NCBI RefSeq assembly: GCF_002000055.1 | Contig: NZ_MVBD01000003.1 | Location: 307,327 to 371,326 of the forward strand | Length of the DNA: 64,000 nucleotides | Direction: 5' to 3' | Source: Marinicella sediminis | Lineage (GTDB): Bacteria > Pseudomonadota > Gammaproteobacteria > Xanthomonadales > Marinicellaceae | In this document: one piece after another, positions 27,902 to 37,655 of the stretch | Layout of the letters: every line of letters begins with the position of its first letter | Numbering within the stretch: position 1 is the stretch's first letter | Notes under the pieces: model-generated | What the model was told of the DNA's origin: nothing | Databases searched by the model: none | What the model saw: the letters and a program-made list of their open reading frames with translations, nothing else | Program-made: the position numbers and the translations under genes

Positions 27902-29665
27902 TTATGGCGGGTATAACGTTGAACCGTAAGTGATCCGATCGGTATAGGTGAATCGGAGTTGTCCGGGATGAGCAATGGCATCCGCACTGCTGAAGCTGAA
28001 GCGCAGTAACTGATGGGTTTCATTACTCAATGCAGAAAAAATCGCGTTACTGCCCAGCGGACCAACCGTGCTGTCAGCTTGCCAGACCTGACCGTTGCTG
28101 ACCAAAGCGATTTGTGGAACTTGGTCTTTATCAATCACAGCCCAGCCGCTGAGCAGGCCATCTTCCATGTCAACATAACTGATGGTGGGTAAGTCACACC
28201 CAGTCGTCTGATTGGTGAAAAAATGATAAGTTTTCAGACCATTGTCAATGTTCAGACTGTCCACCCATTTAAGCCCTCCCAGTTGCAGGCAAGCGTCCTG
28301 GTAAAAGGGGATTTGCTGGCTGGTTGTCAATGCAGAATGCTCAATCACCACCAGCGATTTTGTGTGTGTGTCATTGTCGGCTGAATAACCCATCAGCTTC
28401 AATTGAACTTCCCGGCCGTGTTTGCGGTTCAGGGGGTGTGGGAGCACCGTCCAGTGAACGGCTGCTGTGCTGTGATAACGCAGGGTTGAAAGGGTCATGA
28501 AATGATCTGCCACCAATTGGTCTGGCTGCCACTTTCTGATCAATTGCCCGGTTTTGTCAGCCAGGGTTTCCCAGCCCCGGATGTTGGCGGTGAATTCGTC
28601 TTGAAACGGTCGGTTATTCTGGTGTTCACGGGTCCAGTTAAGTATAGCCAATGGCATGATCCAGGCACAGAGTACGCCGCTGACGATGGCTGCTTTCAAT
28701 AACCAGTTTACCCGATAATGACTGCCGGCAATGATCAGCAACAATACATATGAAAACAGTGTCCAATGCAGACTGAATCGCAGGTTGTCCGAATAAAACC
28801 CCACCAGCGCATAAAACAACCAATGCCAGACAGCCAGTTGAACCACCAATTTGATGGCGGGATTAACGGCATTGAAGTGGCGCAGAACAACGATGGTGCA
28901 TAATGCAAAAACCACAGGAGTAGCGACCAACGCTTCACTGAGGAAAAACCACCCGTGGTCTGGTTGGAACTGCCAGGGGTGCCGATCCTGAAACTGGAAC
29001 ATAAACAATGGGAACTGATGTTTCAGATTGAACATCAGAACAGGCACAAATCCCAGCAACATCACAGGCAGGGTTTTACTCAGCAGACTCATCACCACGT
29101 CTCGTTGATGACGATACAACCACAGGGTGGCCAACCCAGCGATCATTACCAGCAACCAGAATCTGACATGAACATTGATGCCAAGCGCCAACAGCAATCC
29201 CAGCATCAGGTAATGCCGTTGACCATTGCGGTGAACAGCCAGCAGCAATTGCCACACTGAGAGCATGCCAAAAAACACCAGCCAGACATCAGGTAAGGCC
29301 AGGGTATGGGTTAAGGTCAGCATCGGCAGACTGAGGGTCAGCAAACCGGTGGTATAGACCTGGATTTGATTGGCCTGCAGGGTTCTGGCCATGGCCATGG
29401 CCAGAACCGGCAGACTGATGGCCGCCAGCAGCGAGGGTAACCTGAGAAACCCCGGAGTTCTGGGCAGCAACCAATCGGTCAGGGCAGCCAGCCATTGGGT
29501 CCAGCCAGGTAACTCGGCATACGACCAATCCAGATGTTGGCCTTCAAGCCAGTAGAAAGCTTCATCGCCAAATAATTGGTGATTGAAGGCCGTGTAGAAC
29601 TGAACTAACAGGGTGACTGCAAAAGCACCAAAAAATGTGATCCGCAGCCTGCCTGCATTCAGCAT
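27902..29665 (-). CDS. GT39 (ArnT/PMT-like) membrane glycosyltransferase
   Basis: Predicted 587-residue GT-C enzyme with about ten membrane spans and a C-terminal periplasmic domain. Near the N-terminus the motif LFGDEAFYWLEGQ is the acidic catalytic loop of the ArnT/PMT_2 class, which transfers sugars from polyprenyl-phosphate donors to lipid A, lipids or proteins. The frame is open a further 30 codons upstream, but the ATG at 29665 gives only a 7-bp overlap with the lytic transglycosylase gene and starts directly before the first span. No ArnB/ArnC-type genes are adjacent, so the donor is unknown. The pilin glycosylation genes nearby could supply it (inference). Confidence 0.85.
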   Translation of the reverse strand: MLNAGRLRITFFGAFAVTLLVQFYTAFNHQLFGDEAFYWLEGQHLDWSYAELPGWTQWLAALTDWLLPRTPGFLRLPSLLAAISLPVLAMAMARTLQANQIQVYTTGLLTLSLPMLTLTHTLALPDVWLVFFGMLSVWQLLLAVHRNGQRHYLMLGLLLALGINVHVRFWLLVMIAGLATLWLYRHQRDVVMSLLSKTLPVMLLGFVPVLMFNLKHQFPLFMFQFQDRHPWQFQPDHGWFFLSEALVATPVVFALCTIVVLRHFNAVNPAIKLVVQLAVWHWLFYALVGFYSDNLRFSLHWTLFSYVLLLIIAGSHYRVNWLLKAAIVSGVLCAWIMPLAILNWTREHQNNRPFQDEFTANIRGWETLADKTGQLIRKWQPDQLVADHFMTLSTLRYHSTAAVHWTVLPHPLNRKHGREVQLKLMGYSADNDTHTKSLVVIEHSALTTSQQIPFYQDACLQLGGLKWVDSLNIDNGLKTYHFFTNQTTGCDLPTISYVDMEDGLLSGWAVIDKDQVPQIALVSNGQVWQADSTVGPLGSNAIFSALSNETHQLLRFSFSSADAIAHPGQLRFTYTDRITYGSTLYPP

Positions 29666-30939
29666 CTGGGTACTTTCAGTGATTTGCCGGCATTGATCAG
29701 GTATCTGGGCGCTTTGATTTTGTTCAGCTGAGCAATTTCGCGTTTGCTGCTGCATTTGAATTTACGGCTGATCGAGCTGAGGGAATCTCCGGCTTTGATC
29801 TTATACCAGGTGAACACCGGTCGATCAGGGAAATCAGCGTCATGAATTTTTTTCGCCAGGTTCATCAGTTCATTGTCGCCACACTGGGTTTCATAGACCG
29901 GTTTGAGGCTGTTGGGAATGACCACCACGGCGTTTTGTTTGATCACGCGTTTGGCCTTGATACTGGCGTTTAAGTTTCTGAGAATCCGGTACCAGCCGAT
30001 TTCATTGTCATGCTGTCCAAAACAAACCGCCAGTTCACTCAAAGAGGTGTCATTTTTTGCACGGATTAAGGCGGTGCTGCCATCAATGGTTTTGAGGGTG
30101 ACATTGAACGCCTCAGGAGACTCGAAAATCAACATGGCAGACAATACAATGGCAATGTAATCCTGGGTTTCAGCGGGTAATTCATAAAAGAACTGATTGG
30201 TCCAGACGGATTGATTGTTGTGTTTTTTATTCAGGCGTCTGAACCGGTTCTCTCCGGCATTATACGCGGCCAGAATTTTGGCATAATCATCACCATAACG
30301 CTGGCGTTGTTCCAGGATATACAAAGCGGCTCCTTTGGATGCGGACTCAGGGTGAAAGCGGGCATCATAATCACCTATGGTCCCTTTGACCCCAAAACGG
30401 TCTGCAGTGGCAGGCATGAATTGAAACAAACCACTGGCGCCGGCTGATGACATGGAATGTACCCGACCACCGGATTCCTGTGCAATGATACCCAGGATCA
30501 GGGCTTCAGGGATGTTTTTGGAGGCAAACGGTGGCCATACCTTGGCCTTCAGAAACTGGTAGTTATTCCAGGTCTCAATCAGTTTGGGACGTTTCCATGT
30601 CAGCCATTCATTGAGGGCAGCCTGTACCCTCGGGTTGTCCAGCAAAGGTTGATTCAGATCAGCTGGTTGATCCAATGGAAGAGGCGTTTGCTTGGCGGTT
30701 TCCAGGTCCTCGGGTAAGTCAGTGCTGAGGGTTTCTTCAATCCGTGCCTGTTCTGATAATTCGGTAAAGTATGTATTCAGCTGTTGCAGACACATCGGAT
30801 CTTTCTGGCATTGCGAAATGCCTTCCAGGAGCACCTCGACCGATAAGGGTTTGGCTTCAGGTGGTGTGGGTAGGGTCGATGCTTTCTTCTGACAGGCAGA
30901 AAAAAACAACAACAGGAAGATGATCAAAATTAGACGCAT
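29659..30939 (-). CDS. MltD-like lytic murein transglycosylase lipoprotein (SLT + LysM)
   Basis: A 426-residue lipoprotein. The lipobox LFFSAC places the lipidated Cys at residue 16. The SLT domain spans about residues 130-260: IIAQESGGRVHSMSSAGASG contains the catalytic Glu, followed by LFQFMPATADRFG and the YNAGENR motif. A degenerate central region precedes a C-terminal LysM motif (YKIKAGDSLSSISRKF to the end). It cleaves peptidoglycan glycan strands, probably at the outer membrane's inner face. Two LysM-like regions are suggested, but only the last is clear. The 7-bp overlap with the GT39 gene indicates co-transcription. Confidence 0.9.
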   Translation of the reverse strand: MRLILIIFLLLFFSACQKKASTLPTPPEAKPLSVEVLLEGISQCQKDPMCLQQLNTYFTELSEQARIEETLSTDLPEDLETAKQTPLPLDQPADLNQPLLDNPRVQAALNEWLTWKRPKLIETWNNYQFLKAKVWPPFASKNIPEALILGIIAQESGGRVHSMSSAGASGLFQFMPATADRFGVKGTIGDYDARFHPESASKGAALYILEQRQRYGDDYAKILAAYNAGENRFRRLNKKHNNQSVWTNQFFYELPAETQDYIAIVLSAMLIFESPEAFNVTLKTIDGSTALIRAKNDTSLSELAVCFGQHDNEIGWYRILRNLNASIKAKRVIKQNAVVVIPNSLKPVYETQCGDNELMNLAKKIHDADFPDRPVFTWYKIKAGDSLSSISRKFKCSSKREIAQLNKIKAPRYLINAGKSLKVPRC

Positions 30940-31009
30940 AAAATCATTGTCAGTCTTTACGGGTATTGTGTATTATCAGTATTTTACTTGCGTCATCAAC
31001 CTTTCCGTC

Positions 31010-31462
31010 ATGAATTTGTTCCACACAATCAAGTCATTGCTGGGAGGCCAGGAAGGTCCCAGGCAGCTCAATGAAGATGAAAAAGAAGAATTGAATCATG
31101 CCATTGTTGAATTGATGCTGGAAATGGTCAAGGCAGATTTTGTCGAGCTCCATGCAGAAAAGAAAGCCCTCTCCGGTTACCTCTCTGAAACGCTGGGGTT
31201 GCCCAAGGACGCCATGGATGCGTACATTGAGGCTGCTGAGCTGCGGATTAACTTTTCCATTTCGCTTGAATCTCAAACCAATGTCATTAATAATTACCTT
31301 GGAAAAGAACAAAAGGTCGACCTGATGAATCAATTGTGGCAACTGGCCATTGCTGATAACCAGGTTCACCTGCTGGAAGAGAACCTGTTTTATAAAGCCG
31401 GGCAGCAGCTGGGCATTAAAAAATCGCAGCTTGACGAAATTTGTCAACCCATTGATATTTGA
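31010..31462 (+). CDS. TerB-family protein
   Basis: A 150-residue cytoplasmic helical protein resembling the TerB/DjlA-like (tellurite resistance B) fold. The paired acidic helices ADFVELHAEKKAL and AIADNQVHLLEE are the internal duplicated motifs of that family. TerB-like single-domain proteins are common and usually not linked to tellurite, and no other ter genes are present here. The ATG at 31010 begins MNLFHTIKSLLGG, typical for these proteins. The open frame continues upstream into an unlikely segment. It lies 31 bp before pilU on the same strand and may share its transcript. Confidence 0.82.
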   Translation: MNLFHTIKSLLGGQEGPRQLNEDEKEELNHAIVELMLEMVKADFVELHAEKKALSGYLSETLGLPKDAMDAYIEAAELRINFSISLESQTNVINNYLGKEQKVDLMNQLWQLAIADNQVHLLEENLFYKAGQQLGIKKSQLDEICQPIDI

Positions 31463-31493
31463 ACATACCTGAGTATGCGCCTGTGAGGACACT

Positions 31494-32582
31494 ATGGATT
31501 TAACACATTTCCTGAAAACCATGAGAGAAAACAATGGGTCTGATATGTACCTGAGTACCGGTGCGCCGATCAGCATCAAGGCCGAAGGTGTCTTGCAGTC
31601 ATTGAGTTCGACCGGGTTGCCACCGGGTATTGTGGAAAAAATTGCTTACTCGGTAATGGATGAGCGGCAAATCAAGGAATTTGAAGAAACCATGGAGTGT
31701 AACCTTGCAGTGTCCATCAAAGGCGTCGGACGGTACCGGGTGAATGTATTCCGGCAAAGGGGAGAGGTTTCGATGGTGATACGAACCATCAAAAACACCA
31801 TCCCAGATCTGGATGAACTGAACATGCCCAGCCACTTGTATGACCTGATCATGGAAAAACGGGGTTTGATTCTGGTGGTAGGTGCCACAGGTTCAGGTAA
31901 ATCGACCACCATGGCGTCTATGATTGATTACCGTAACAGCAATCAGACCGGTCATATACTGACGGTAGAAGACCCCATCGAATACGTCCACAAGCACAAA
32001 AAATCAGTGGTCAATCAAAGGGAGATCGGTATCGACACACTGGGTTATGCACCGGCCTTGAAAAATGCCCTTCGTGAAGCACCGGACCTGATTTTGATTG
32101 GTGAGATCAATGACGCAGAAACCATGGAAGCAGCGGTTTCATTTGCTGAAACAGGCCACTTATGTATGGCCACTTTGCATGCCAACAACTCTGACCAGGC
32201 GATGGAGCGGGTGTTGAACTTTTTCCCCAGCGACATGCACGCCAACGTCCTGATGAATCTGGCTTTGAACCTCAGGGCAGTGATATCACAACGGTTGATT
32301 GTTGACGTCAACGGGAAACGCCGACCGGCTTGTGAAGTGCTGATGAACACCCCGCAAATCAGGGAAATGATCCGTCGCGGAGAAATCAGTGAGTTGAAAA
32401 TGGCCATGGAAAAATCTCTGGAAGATGGTATGCAAACCTTCGATCAGGCATTGTATGACATGTACAAAGAAGGGATCATTACCCTGGAAGAGGCTTTGTC
32501 CAATGCCGATTCGGCTCAGGGTCTTGAAGTGCGCATCAACCTGTCCAGCGATGATGATTCAGGTACCGATGATTATTTCTGA
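31494..32582 (+). CDS. pilU: Type IV pilus retraction ATPase PilU
   Basis: A 362-residue hexameric PilT/PilU-class ATPase. It has an N-terminal PAS-like domain, the Walker A motif GATGSGKSTT (about 129-138), and the Asp/Walker-B region LILIGEINDAETME. A conserved His-box follows (FAETGHLCMATLHANN), then the C-terminal signature LNLRAVISQRL. The C-terminal motifs and extra acidic tail favour PilU over PilT. The Walker-B neighbourhood reads EIND where the family usually has EIRD or EMRD, an unusual Arg-to-Asn change. No pilT is present in the window. PilU assists PilT-driven retraction at the inner membrane. Confidence 0.93.
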   Translation: MDLTHFLKTMRENNGSDMYLSTGAPISIKAEGVLQSLSSTGLPPGIVEKIAYSVMDERQIKEFEETMECNLAVSIKGVGRYRVNVFRQRGEVSMVIRTIKNTIPDLDELNMPSHLYDLIMEKRGLILVVGATGSGKSTTMASMIDYRNSNQTGHILTVEDPIEYVHKHKKSVVNQREIGIDTLGYAPALKNALREAPDLILIGEINDAETMEAAVSFAETGHLCMATLHANNSDQAMERVLNFFPSDMHANVLMNLALNLRAVISQRLIVDVNGKRRPACEVLMNTPQIREMIRRGEISELKMAMEKSLEDGMQTFDQALYDMYKEGIITLEEALSNADSAQGLEVRINLSSDDDSGTDDYF

Positions 32583-32612
32583 TTCACCCTGCTGACTTGT
32601 TGAATCGCTGTC

Positions 32613-34265
32613 ATGGATAAGCCGATGAGAACTGTCTGGTTGGCCGTGTTGTTTTGTTTGATTGTTCCGCAGGTGTCAGCCGAACAAGGTGTTTCCGAAA
32701 AACCACTGGCCAAACCCGTCAGGATGGTGTTTTTTTCCATCACTGAACCAGCAGATAAAACCAGCCACCGGCGTCACTATGTCCAGCTCATTAAGCAATT
32801 TGTTGCTGAAATCAATGCCCGCAACGATGTTGATTTGGCAGTGATCCTTTCTGTTGAGAACCCCCAGGCTGCTTTTGTACACCGCTCGTTAAAAAAACTG
32901 TTGAAGGATTTGAGCATACCTCATGTCATACTGAATGGAGCCCCGGGTTCACATCAAACATTCAGACCCCAATTGATTCAACAACAGGGCAGCTGGCAAA
33001 AAAAACCCAATGTGGTGATGCAAGATCCATACAGTGTGCTGTTTTGGGATGTTCTCCACTGGCAACAGTCAGCCCAGCCTGAAGCTGAGTTGAAGTGGTT
33101 ATCAAATCGCCTGAAAAAACACCAACCCAAGTTGGTAGTGATAAACAGCAACCTTGCTCCGGTTGGATTGTTCGGGCAGGATGCCGCTGGATACTCATCC
33201 GGTCACTGGCAAAGCCTCATGGATTTGTTAGCCAGTCATGGGGTAACTCATGTGTTGAACAGTTCTGTTCAGGCAGGTTTAAAGGCCTCCATCGTGACAT
33301 CGCGCACTTTCCGGGGGGTGAAGCTGATCAATGTGCCCTCAGCCTCATTGCCATTGCCTTTTGGTGAGGAATTTGCGGTATATGAAATGAGTGGTCAAAA
33401 GCCACAAAACCAATTGGGTTTCTATCTGGAGTTGCGGCATGATGAGTTGGATAGTGAATTGACTGGTCGCCAACTCAACCGGGTTCATAAAGTGTCTTAT
33501 CCGGAACAGCTGGCGGCTTTGACTGAATCAGAATTGAATTGGTTTTTTCGTCATCAGCAGCAAGCCGAAGCACAGACAGCACAGTTGGGTGAGTGGCCCA
33601 TGGTCCAGGACAACTGGATACCGGCTTTCAGGTATCAAAGAGAGCAGATTCACTATTTCAGCAATCAATTCACCGAAACCGGGAACGCACTTGAAATCCG
33701 TTTTCCAGAGGGCCATTGGCAGTCTGTTGAAGTGGTTGAAAGTTTGAAGCGGCTGGCATTTGACAACAATCAACCGTCCCGCATCAACTATCGGTTCAAA
33801 ACGCCTGATTATAAAGCCGGCCAGGCAGGCGGGTTCATCAGGTTGTTCATGGCACAGGAATCGGGCTGGAAGGGTCTGGTGCTGTATTGGGGGGCTTCTG
33901 CATTCCCCGCAGCAGACATGTTGAATCATTGGTTGCCAGGTGGGCAGTGGCAAGCCACTGAACAGGGTTGGCACAATGACAAGCTTCAGGCCAGGGTCTT
34001 GCTCAAAAGACTGCCGCTGTATTTACCTTATGAATCACAATCCATAGACATCAGCGTTTCAGGCATGCTTGACGTATTAGGCGCAGAAATTAACACCACC
34101 GGTATGCAGGCCGATTTGTCACATGGTGTGTGGTCAGTGGTGAAGAAAAACAACAGCAGCTACAGTCGCCTGGTGGTAAATAAAGTCAGTCATGTACCGG
34201 CAGATGAGCAGGACCCTCCATTAAAACTCAACGGCCGGTCAATATCTGTTGAATCTTTGCATTAA
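32613..34265 (+). CDS. Exported phosphoesterase-fold paralogue lacking metal ligands
   Basis: A 550-residue exported protein (signal peptide ending VSA at about 23). It is collinear with the metallophosphoesterase encoded directly downstream. Shared segments include LKASIVTSRTFRGVKLINVP against VKASVKSSVTYKGIKFINVP, PFGEEF against PFGEEY, and the C-terminal RINYRFKTPDY region. Every calcineurin-type metal motif of the partner is altered: GNHDG corresponds to NGAPG, MHYHMLP to INSNLAP, and SGHVHSG to NSSVQAG. It is therefore probably a catalytically dead paralogue, perhaps a binding or regulatory partner. A C-terminal beta-sandwich-like region of about 200 residues may bind a surface ligand. 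The gene pair is tandem, 87 bp apart. Confidence 0.75.
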   Translation: MDKPMRTVWLAVLFCLIVPQVSAEQGVSEKPLAKPVRMVFFSITEPADKTSHRRHYVQLIKQFVAEINARNDVDLAVILSVENPQAAFVHRSLKKLLKDLSIPHVILNGAPGSHQTFRPQLIQQQGSWQKKPNVVMQDPYSVLFWDVLHWQQSAQPEAELKWLSNRLKKHQPKLVVINSNLAPVGLFGQDAAGYSSGHWQSLMDLLASHGVTHVLNSSVQAGLKASIVTSRTFRGVKLINVPSASLPLPFGEEFAVYEMSGQKPQNQLGFYLELRHDELDSELTGRQLNRVHKVSYPEQLAALTESELNWFFRHQQQAEAQTAQLGEWPMVQDNWIPAFRYQREQIHYFSNQFTETGNALEIRFPEGHWQSVEVVESLKRLAFDNNQPSRINYRFKTPDYKAGQAGGFIRLFMAQESGWKGLVLYWGASAFPAADMLNHWLPGGQWQATEQGWHNDKLQARVLLKRLPLYLPYESQSIDISVSGMLDVLGAEINTTGMQADLSHGVWSVVKKNNSSYSRLVVNKVSHVPADEQDPPLKLNGRSISVESLH

Positions 34266-34352
34266 TCTCTTTTATACTTGGTCGAGCTGGCTCGATTGAT
34301 GCACTGAGTCAGGACATTCCCGACCCTGGAAAAGCATTTGAATCTTCTCAAG

Positions 34353-36083
34353 ATGGACAAAATCAAAACACCTCTGACCTTTTTTCTGTTGTTATGCTGT
34401 GCATTTATCGCCACTTCAGAACCGTTCCCGGATGACAGGGAGCGCCAGTCCTTCAGATTTTTCATCAATGCTGACCCTCAAATGGGAGAGCAAAATACAG
34501 ATAAAAAGGACTTGGGCAAGCTCAACGACCTGTTATCAGATTTTGTCAAAGAGGTGAATACTGAGCATAAAAAGGACCCTCTGGATTTCGTCGTTTACAA
34601 CGGTGATTTGGTTTGGCACTATCGTCCTGAGGCATTTGCCAATTTCACCCGTATAGTTGAACAGCAGTCGGCCCCTGTTTTATTGGTGCATGGTAATCAT
34701 GATGGATACCGTGTACACCCTTATTTTTTTGAGGCACAGAAAAAATTGTCTGGTTTTGAGCAGCTCAATTATTCATTTGAGCGTGGAAACTGGACCATGA
34801 TTTATATCGGTGCTCAGGAAATGTATTATTCTGATGAAGACAAGGCCAAACAACTGGAATGGATCAGGGCTGAACTGACCAAAGCCAAAGACCGGCAGGT
34901 GATGTTTTTTATGCATTACCACATGCTGCCGATTGGTCTCAGTCAATTGGAGTACTATACCTATCAACCGGTTTCCTTCCGCAATGAACTGCTTGCTGAA
35001 CTGACGCGTCACCGCAATGTGCGTTATGTGTTTTCTGGTCATGTTCACAGTGGGGTTAAAGCCTCAGTCAAGTCATCAGTTACATACAAAGGAATCAAGT
35101 TCATCAATGTGCCAACACCAGTGATGGCCAGGCCTTTTGGTGAGGAGTATCACTATTTTCAACGCCGGAAAGACCCAAATCCCAAACGGGGCTTTTACCT
35201 TGAAGTGCAGGTAGATGGTAACAATGTCAATTTGTTGGGACGAAAGATCGGTCATCCTCGCAAAGCGAAATACCCCAAACAATTCAAGCGTTTTGAAAAA
35301 TCTTTTGAGCCACGTTTTTTCAAGCCGGAAGCTCAATTACCTGCCAACGAAGACTTGCTCAACCCCAGGTTCAACAGCAAACGCGGGTGGTACACATCCC
35401 ATCGGTACAGGAAGACCCGAAACCCATCTTTCATTAACAGGTTGGGTCAGGGTTCCAATGTGCTGAAAATCACTTCACCCTGGGGGTCCTGGAGCTTTGA
35501 CGAATACCAGGAATCCTACCAGTTGGTGAACACAGACCTGAGTCAACAACCGGTATTGAGTTATCGGTTCAAAACGCCGGTTTTTGATGAACGGGGTGGT
35601 GGTGGCTACATCAAACTGAACCTGTTCAAAGAACAAAAACTGGACAAAATCATCTTGTTGCACTGGGGAGCCAGAGAAGACCAGGTCAAACTCATGTATC
35701 GGTCCTGGTTCTCCAATGCCACAGGAGAAAATCCAGACATAGATGCCATCAGAAGAATGATCGATTCTCATGACATGCTTTCCCTGCCGCTGACTTTTAC
35801 CGGCAAACAACAACACCTGCAGATTGATTTGGCAAAAGTGGTGGCTGCCCTGGAGAATAAGCAGGGCCATACTGAATGGCAGCCAGGATCATATAAAATG
35901 ACCATCGCCCATGGCGTCTGGTCAAGGGTCATGCAACATGAAGAAGGTCTGATCAGTGAGCTTGAAGTAGACAGGGTGCAATTACGTCGCCTGGAAAAAC
36001 GGCCAGTTGCACCGGTCACGATTAATGGCAAGACATACAACCTGGAATTGGCTGATAAGAAAAACCCCTACTATCAATTTTAA
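34353..36083 (+). CDS. Exported calcineurin-like metallophosphoesterase
   Basis: A 576-residue exported protein. The first 22 residues form a signal peptide. The metallophosphoesterase motifs are in order: DPQMGEQN (41-48, Gln43 in place of the usual His of DxH), NGD (83-85), GNHD (114-117), the HYH segment (188-190) and GHVHSG (229-234). A second domain from about residue 340 to the end is beta-rich and shared with the upstream paralogue. Such enzymes hydrolyse phosphomonoesters or phosphodiesters in the periplasm or outside the cell; the substrate is unknown. The ATG at 34353 is chosen over a TTG five codons earlier. It probably acts with the upstream motif-less paralogue. Confidence 0.85.
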   Translation: MDKIKTPLTFFLLLCCAFIATSEPFPDDRERQSFRFFINADPQMGEQNTDKKDLGKLNDLLSDFVKEVNTEHKKDPLDFVVYNGDLVWHYRPEAFANFTRIVEQQSAPVLLVHGNHDGYRVHPYFFEAQKKLSGFEQLNYSFERGNWTMIYIGAQEMYYSDEDKAKQLEWIRAELTKAKDRQVMFFMHYHMLPIGLSQLEYYTYQPVSFRNELLAELTRHRNVRYVFSGHVHSGVKASVKSSVTYKGIKFINVPTPVMARPFGEEYHYFQRRKDPNPKRGFYLEVQVDGNNVNLLGRKIGHPRKAKYPKQFKRFEKSFEPRFFKPEAQLPANEDLLNPRFNSKRGWYTSHRYRKTRNPSFINRLGQGSNVLKITSPWGSWSFDEYQESYQLVNTDLSQQPVLSYRFKTPVFDERGGGGYIKLNLFKEQKLDKIILLHWGAREDQVKLMYRSWFSNATGENPDIDAIRRMIDSHDMLSLPLTFTGKQQHLQIDLAKVVAALENKQGHTEWQPGSYKMTIAHGVWSRVMQHEEGLISELEVDRVQLRRLEKRPVAPVTINGKTYNLELADKKNPYYQF

Positions 36084-36132
36084 TGTTACCATCACAGCCA
36101 TTCAGGCAATGAACGCAAAGAGGAGTTGAAAC

Positions 36133-37461
36133 ATGCAATCACTGATTGATGAACAAAAGAACTGGCAAAAAATCTGTGCTGCTGAAGATTATGAGCACCC
36201 GGATTTTAAAGCCGTTCTGCAAGATGTCTTTGGCAGGGCTGCTGCTTATCACCGTAAACAATGGGAATTTGTGGTGATTTATCTGAATTTGCTCAAGGCC
36301 GGTAAAATCAATCCTGATGCCACCGGGGCGTCATTTGGCGCCGGCAGAGAACCCTTGATTTATCTCATTGCCGAGCGGGTTAAACAATTCACCGCAACTG
36401 ACCTGTATCGCTTTAACACGGGTTGGACGACTGCCAAGGTTGATAAAAACCTGACGTGCCGTGATTTTGTGTTGGAACTGGCTGGTGAGGATTTTCCCCG
36501 GGAAAAACTGGATGTTCAGGACATGGATATGCGCGACCTTGCCTTTGCAGATAACAGCCTGGACTTTTGTTCTTCCTCTTGTGCGTTTGAGCACATCGGT
36601 GATTTTGAAGATTTTGTCAGTCATTTAAAAGAAGTCAAACGGGTGCTGAAAAAGGATGGTGTTTATGTCATGACCACTGAGCATTTGTTTTGTCACCCAA
36701 CCATTAAAACCAAAGGCAACTATAAATTCTCACTGGATTATCTGGCATCGGTTTTTGCCGCCGCTGATTTTTTTCCGGCCACCACCCTTGACGAACACCT
36801 TGAATCATCAAAGCTCAATCAGGTCAAACCTGAACTGGGGGCCCTGGATGGCTTCAATGAAGAAGTCATCAACTTGTTTCCCGGCATTATTTTGTCAAAA
36901 TTCGGAGTGCCATATACTTCCAGCTGTTTTGTTTTTAGAAACGACCAGCAGCAGCCGTTCGAATTACCTGAAAACCGAAGCAGTGAGCAGGCTGAATTGT
37001 GCCAGCATCAAATCAGCAAAAACATCCAGGCCATTTATGCAGATTACAAGACACTCAATCCCACTGCCAAACTGAATAAAAACTCACGTTCAGTGATGAA
37101 TGACCACCTTGAGTATCTGGTCAGTAACCACGAGGATCATTTTGAACTGATGCCAATCGAAAAAGGGCATTTTACTTTTACAGAATTGATTTACCTGGCC
37201 GATTATGCGTTCAGTTTTCAGGTGCTGATTGATTTGTTTCAATCAGCCAAACTGCGGTTTAAGCTGATCAGAGCAGAGCAGTTAAAGCCGACCTCCAGAT
37301 CAGTGGTGGAGAGCAAAATCCTGCAACTGGATGGCAGTTCCCGCCTGCAGTTCAATCATCAGGCTGAGCCTGGGTATGTGTATGCTTTGGCCATTGCCAC
37401 TGCCGAGGGCAAAGAGGTTCCGCTGAAATCCATTCAGGTGCAGTGCAAAGTTCACTCCTGA
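36133..37461 (+). CDS. Class I SAM-dependent methyltransferase (two-part protein)
   Basis: A 442-residue protein. Residues about 55-190 form a methyltransferase domain with GASFGAGREPLIYL as SAM motif I and DNSLDFCSSSCAFEHIGDFE as the motif IV region, followed by VLKKDGVYVMTTEH. The C-terminal 200 residues are not recognised; they include QFNHQAEPGYVYAL and could bind a substrate. Good AAGAGG ribosome sequence precedes the ATG. It is the first gene of a series of surface-glycan-like genes with sulfotransferases and a GT4 enzyme, so a sugar methyltransferase role is plausible but unproven. Confidence 0.8.
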   Translation: MQSLIDEQKNWQKICAAEDYEHPDFKAVLQDVFGRAAAYHRKQWEFVVIYLNLLKAGKINPDATGASFGAGREPLIYLIAERVKQFTATDLYRFNTGWTTAKVDKNLTCRDFVLELAGEDFPREKLDVQDMDMRDLAFADNSLDFCSSSCAFEHIGDFEDFVSHLKEVKRVLKKDGVYVMTTEHLFCHPTIKTKGNYKFSLDYLASVFAAADFFPATTLDEHLESSKLNQVKPELGALDGFNEEVINLFPGIILSKFGVPYTSSCFVFRNDQQQPFELPENRSSEQAELCQHQISKNIQAIYADYKTLNPTAKLNKNSRSVMNDHLEYLVSNHEDHFELMPIEKGHFTFTELIYLADYAFSFQVLIDLFQSAKLRFKLIRAEQLKPTSRSVVESKILQLDGSSRLQFNHQAEPGYVYALAIATAEGKEVPLKSIQVQCKVHS

Positions 37462-37655
37462 GTTGATGACCCGTACTGGTCACTGCGGTTTTGACTGTGG
37501 TGACCGTTGTGGGCGGTCATGGGCACCAGGTTGATCGGATTCTGGTCATGCAAAACATTGATCTGGTTCTCATGATCGGTCTTTTACTGAAATACAGCTA
37601 CAAACAACCGGCCCCTTCTTTTATACTACACCGTTACTTTTAAATGAGTTGAGTG

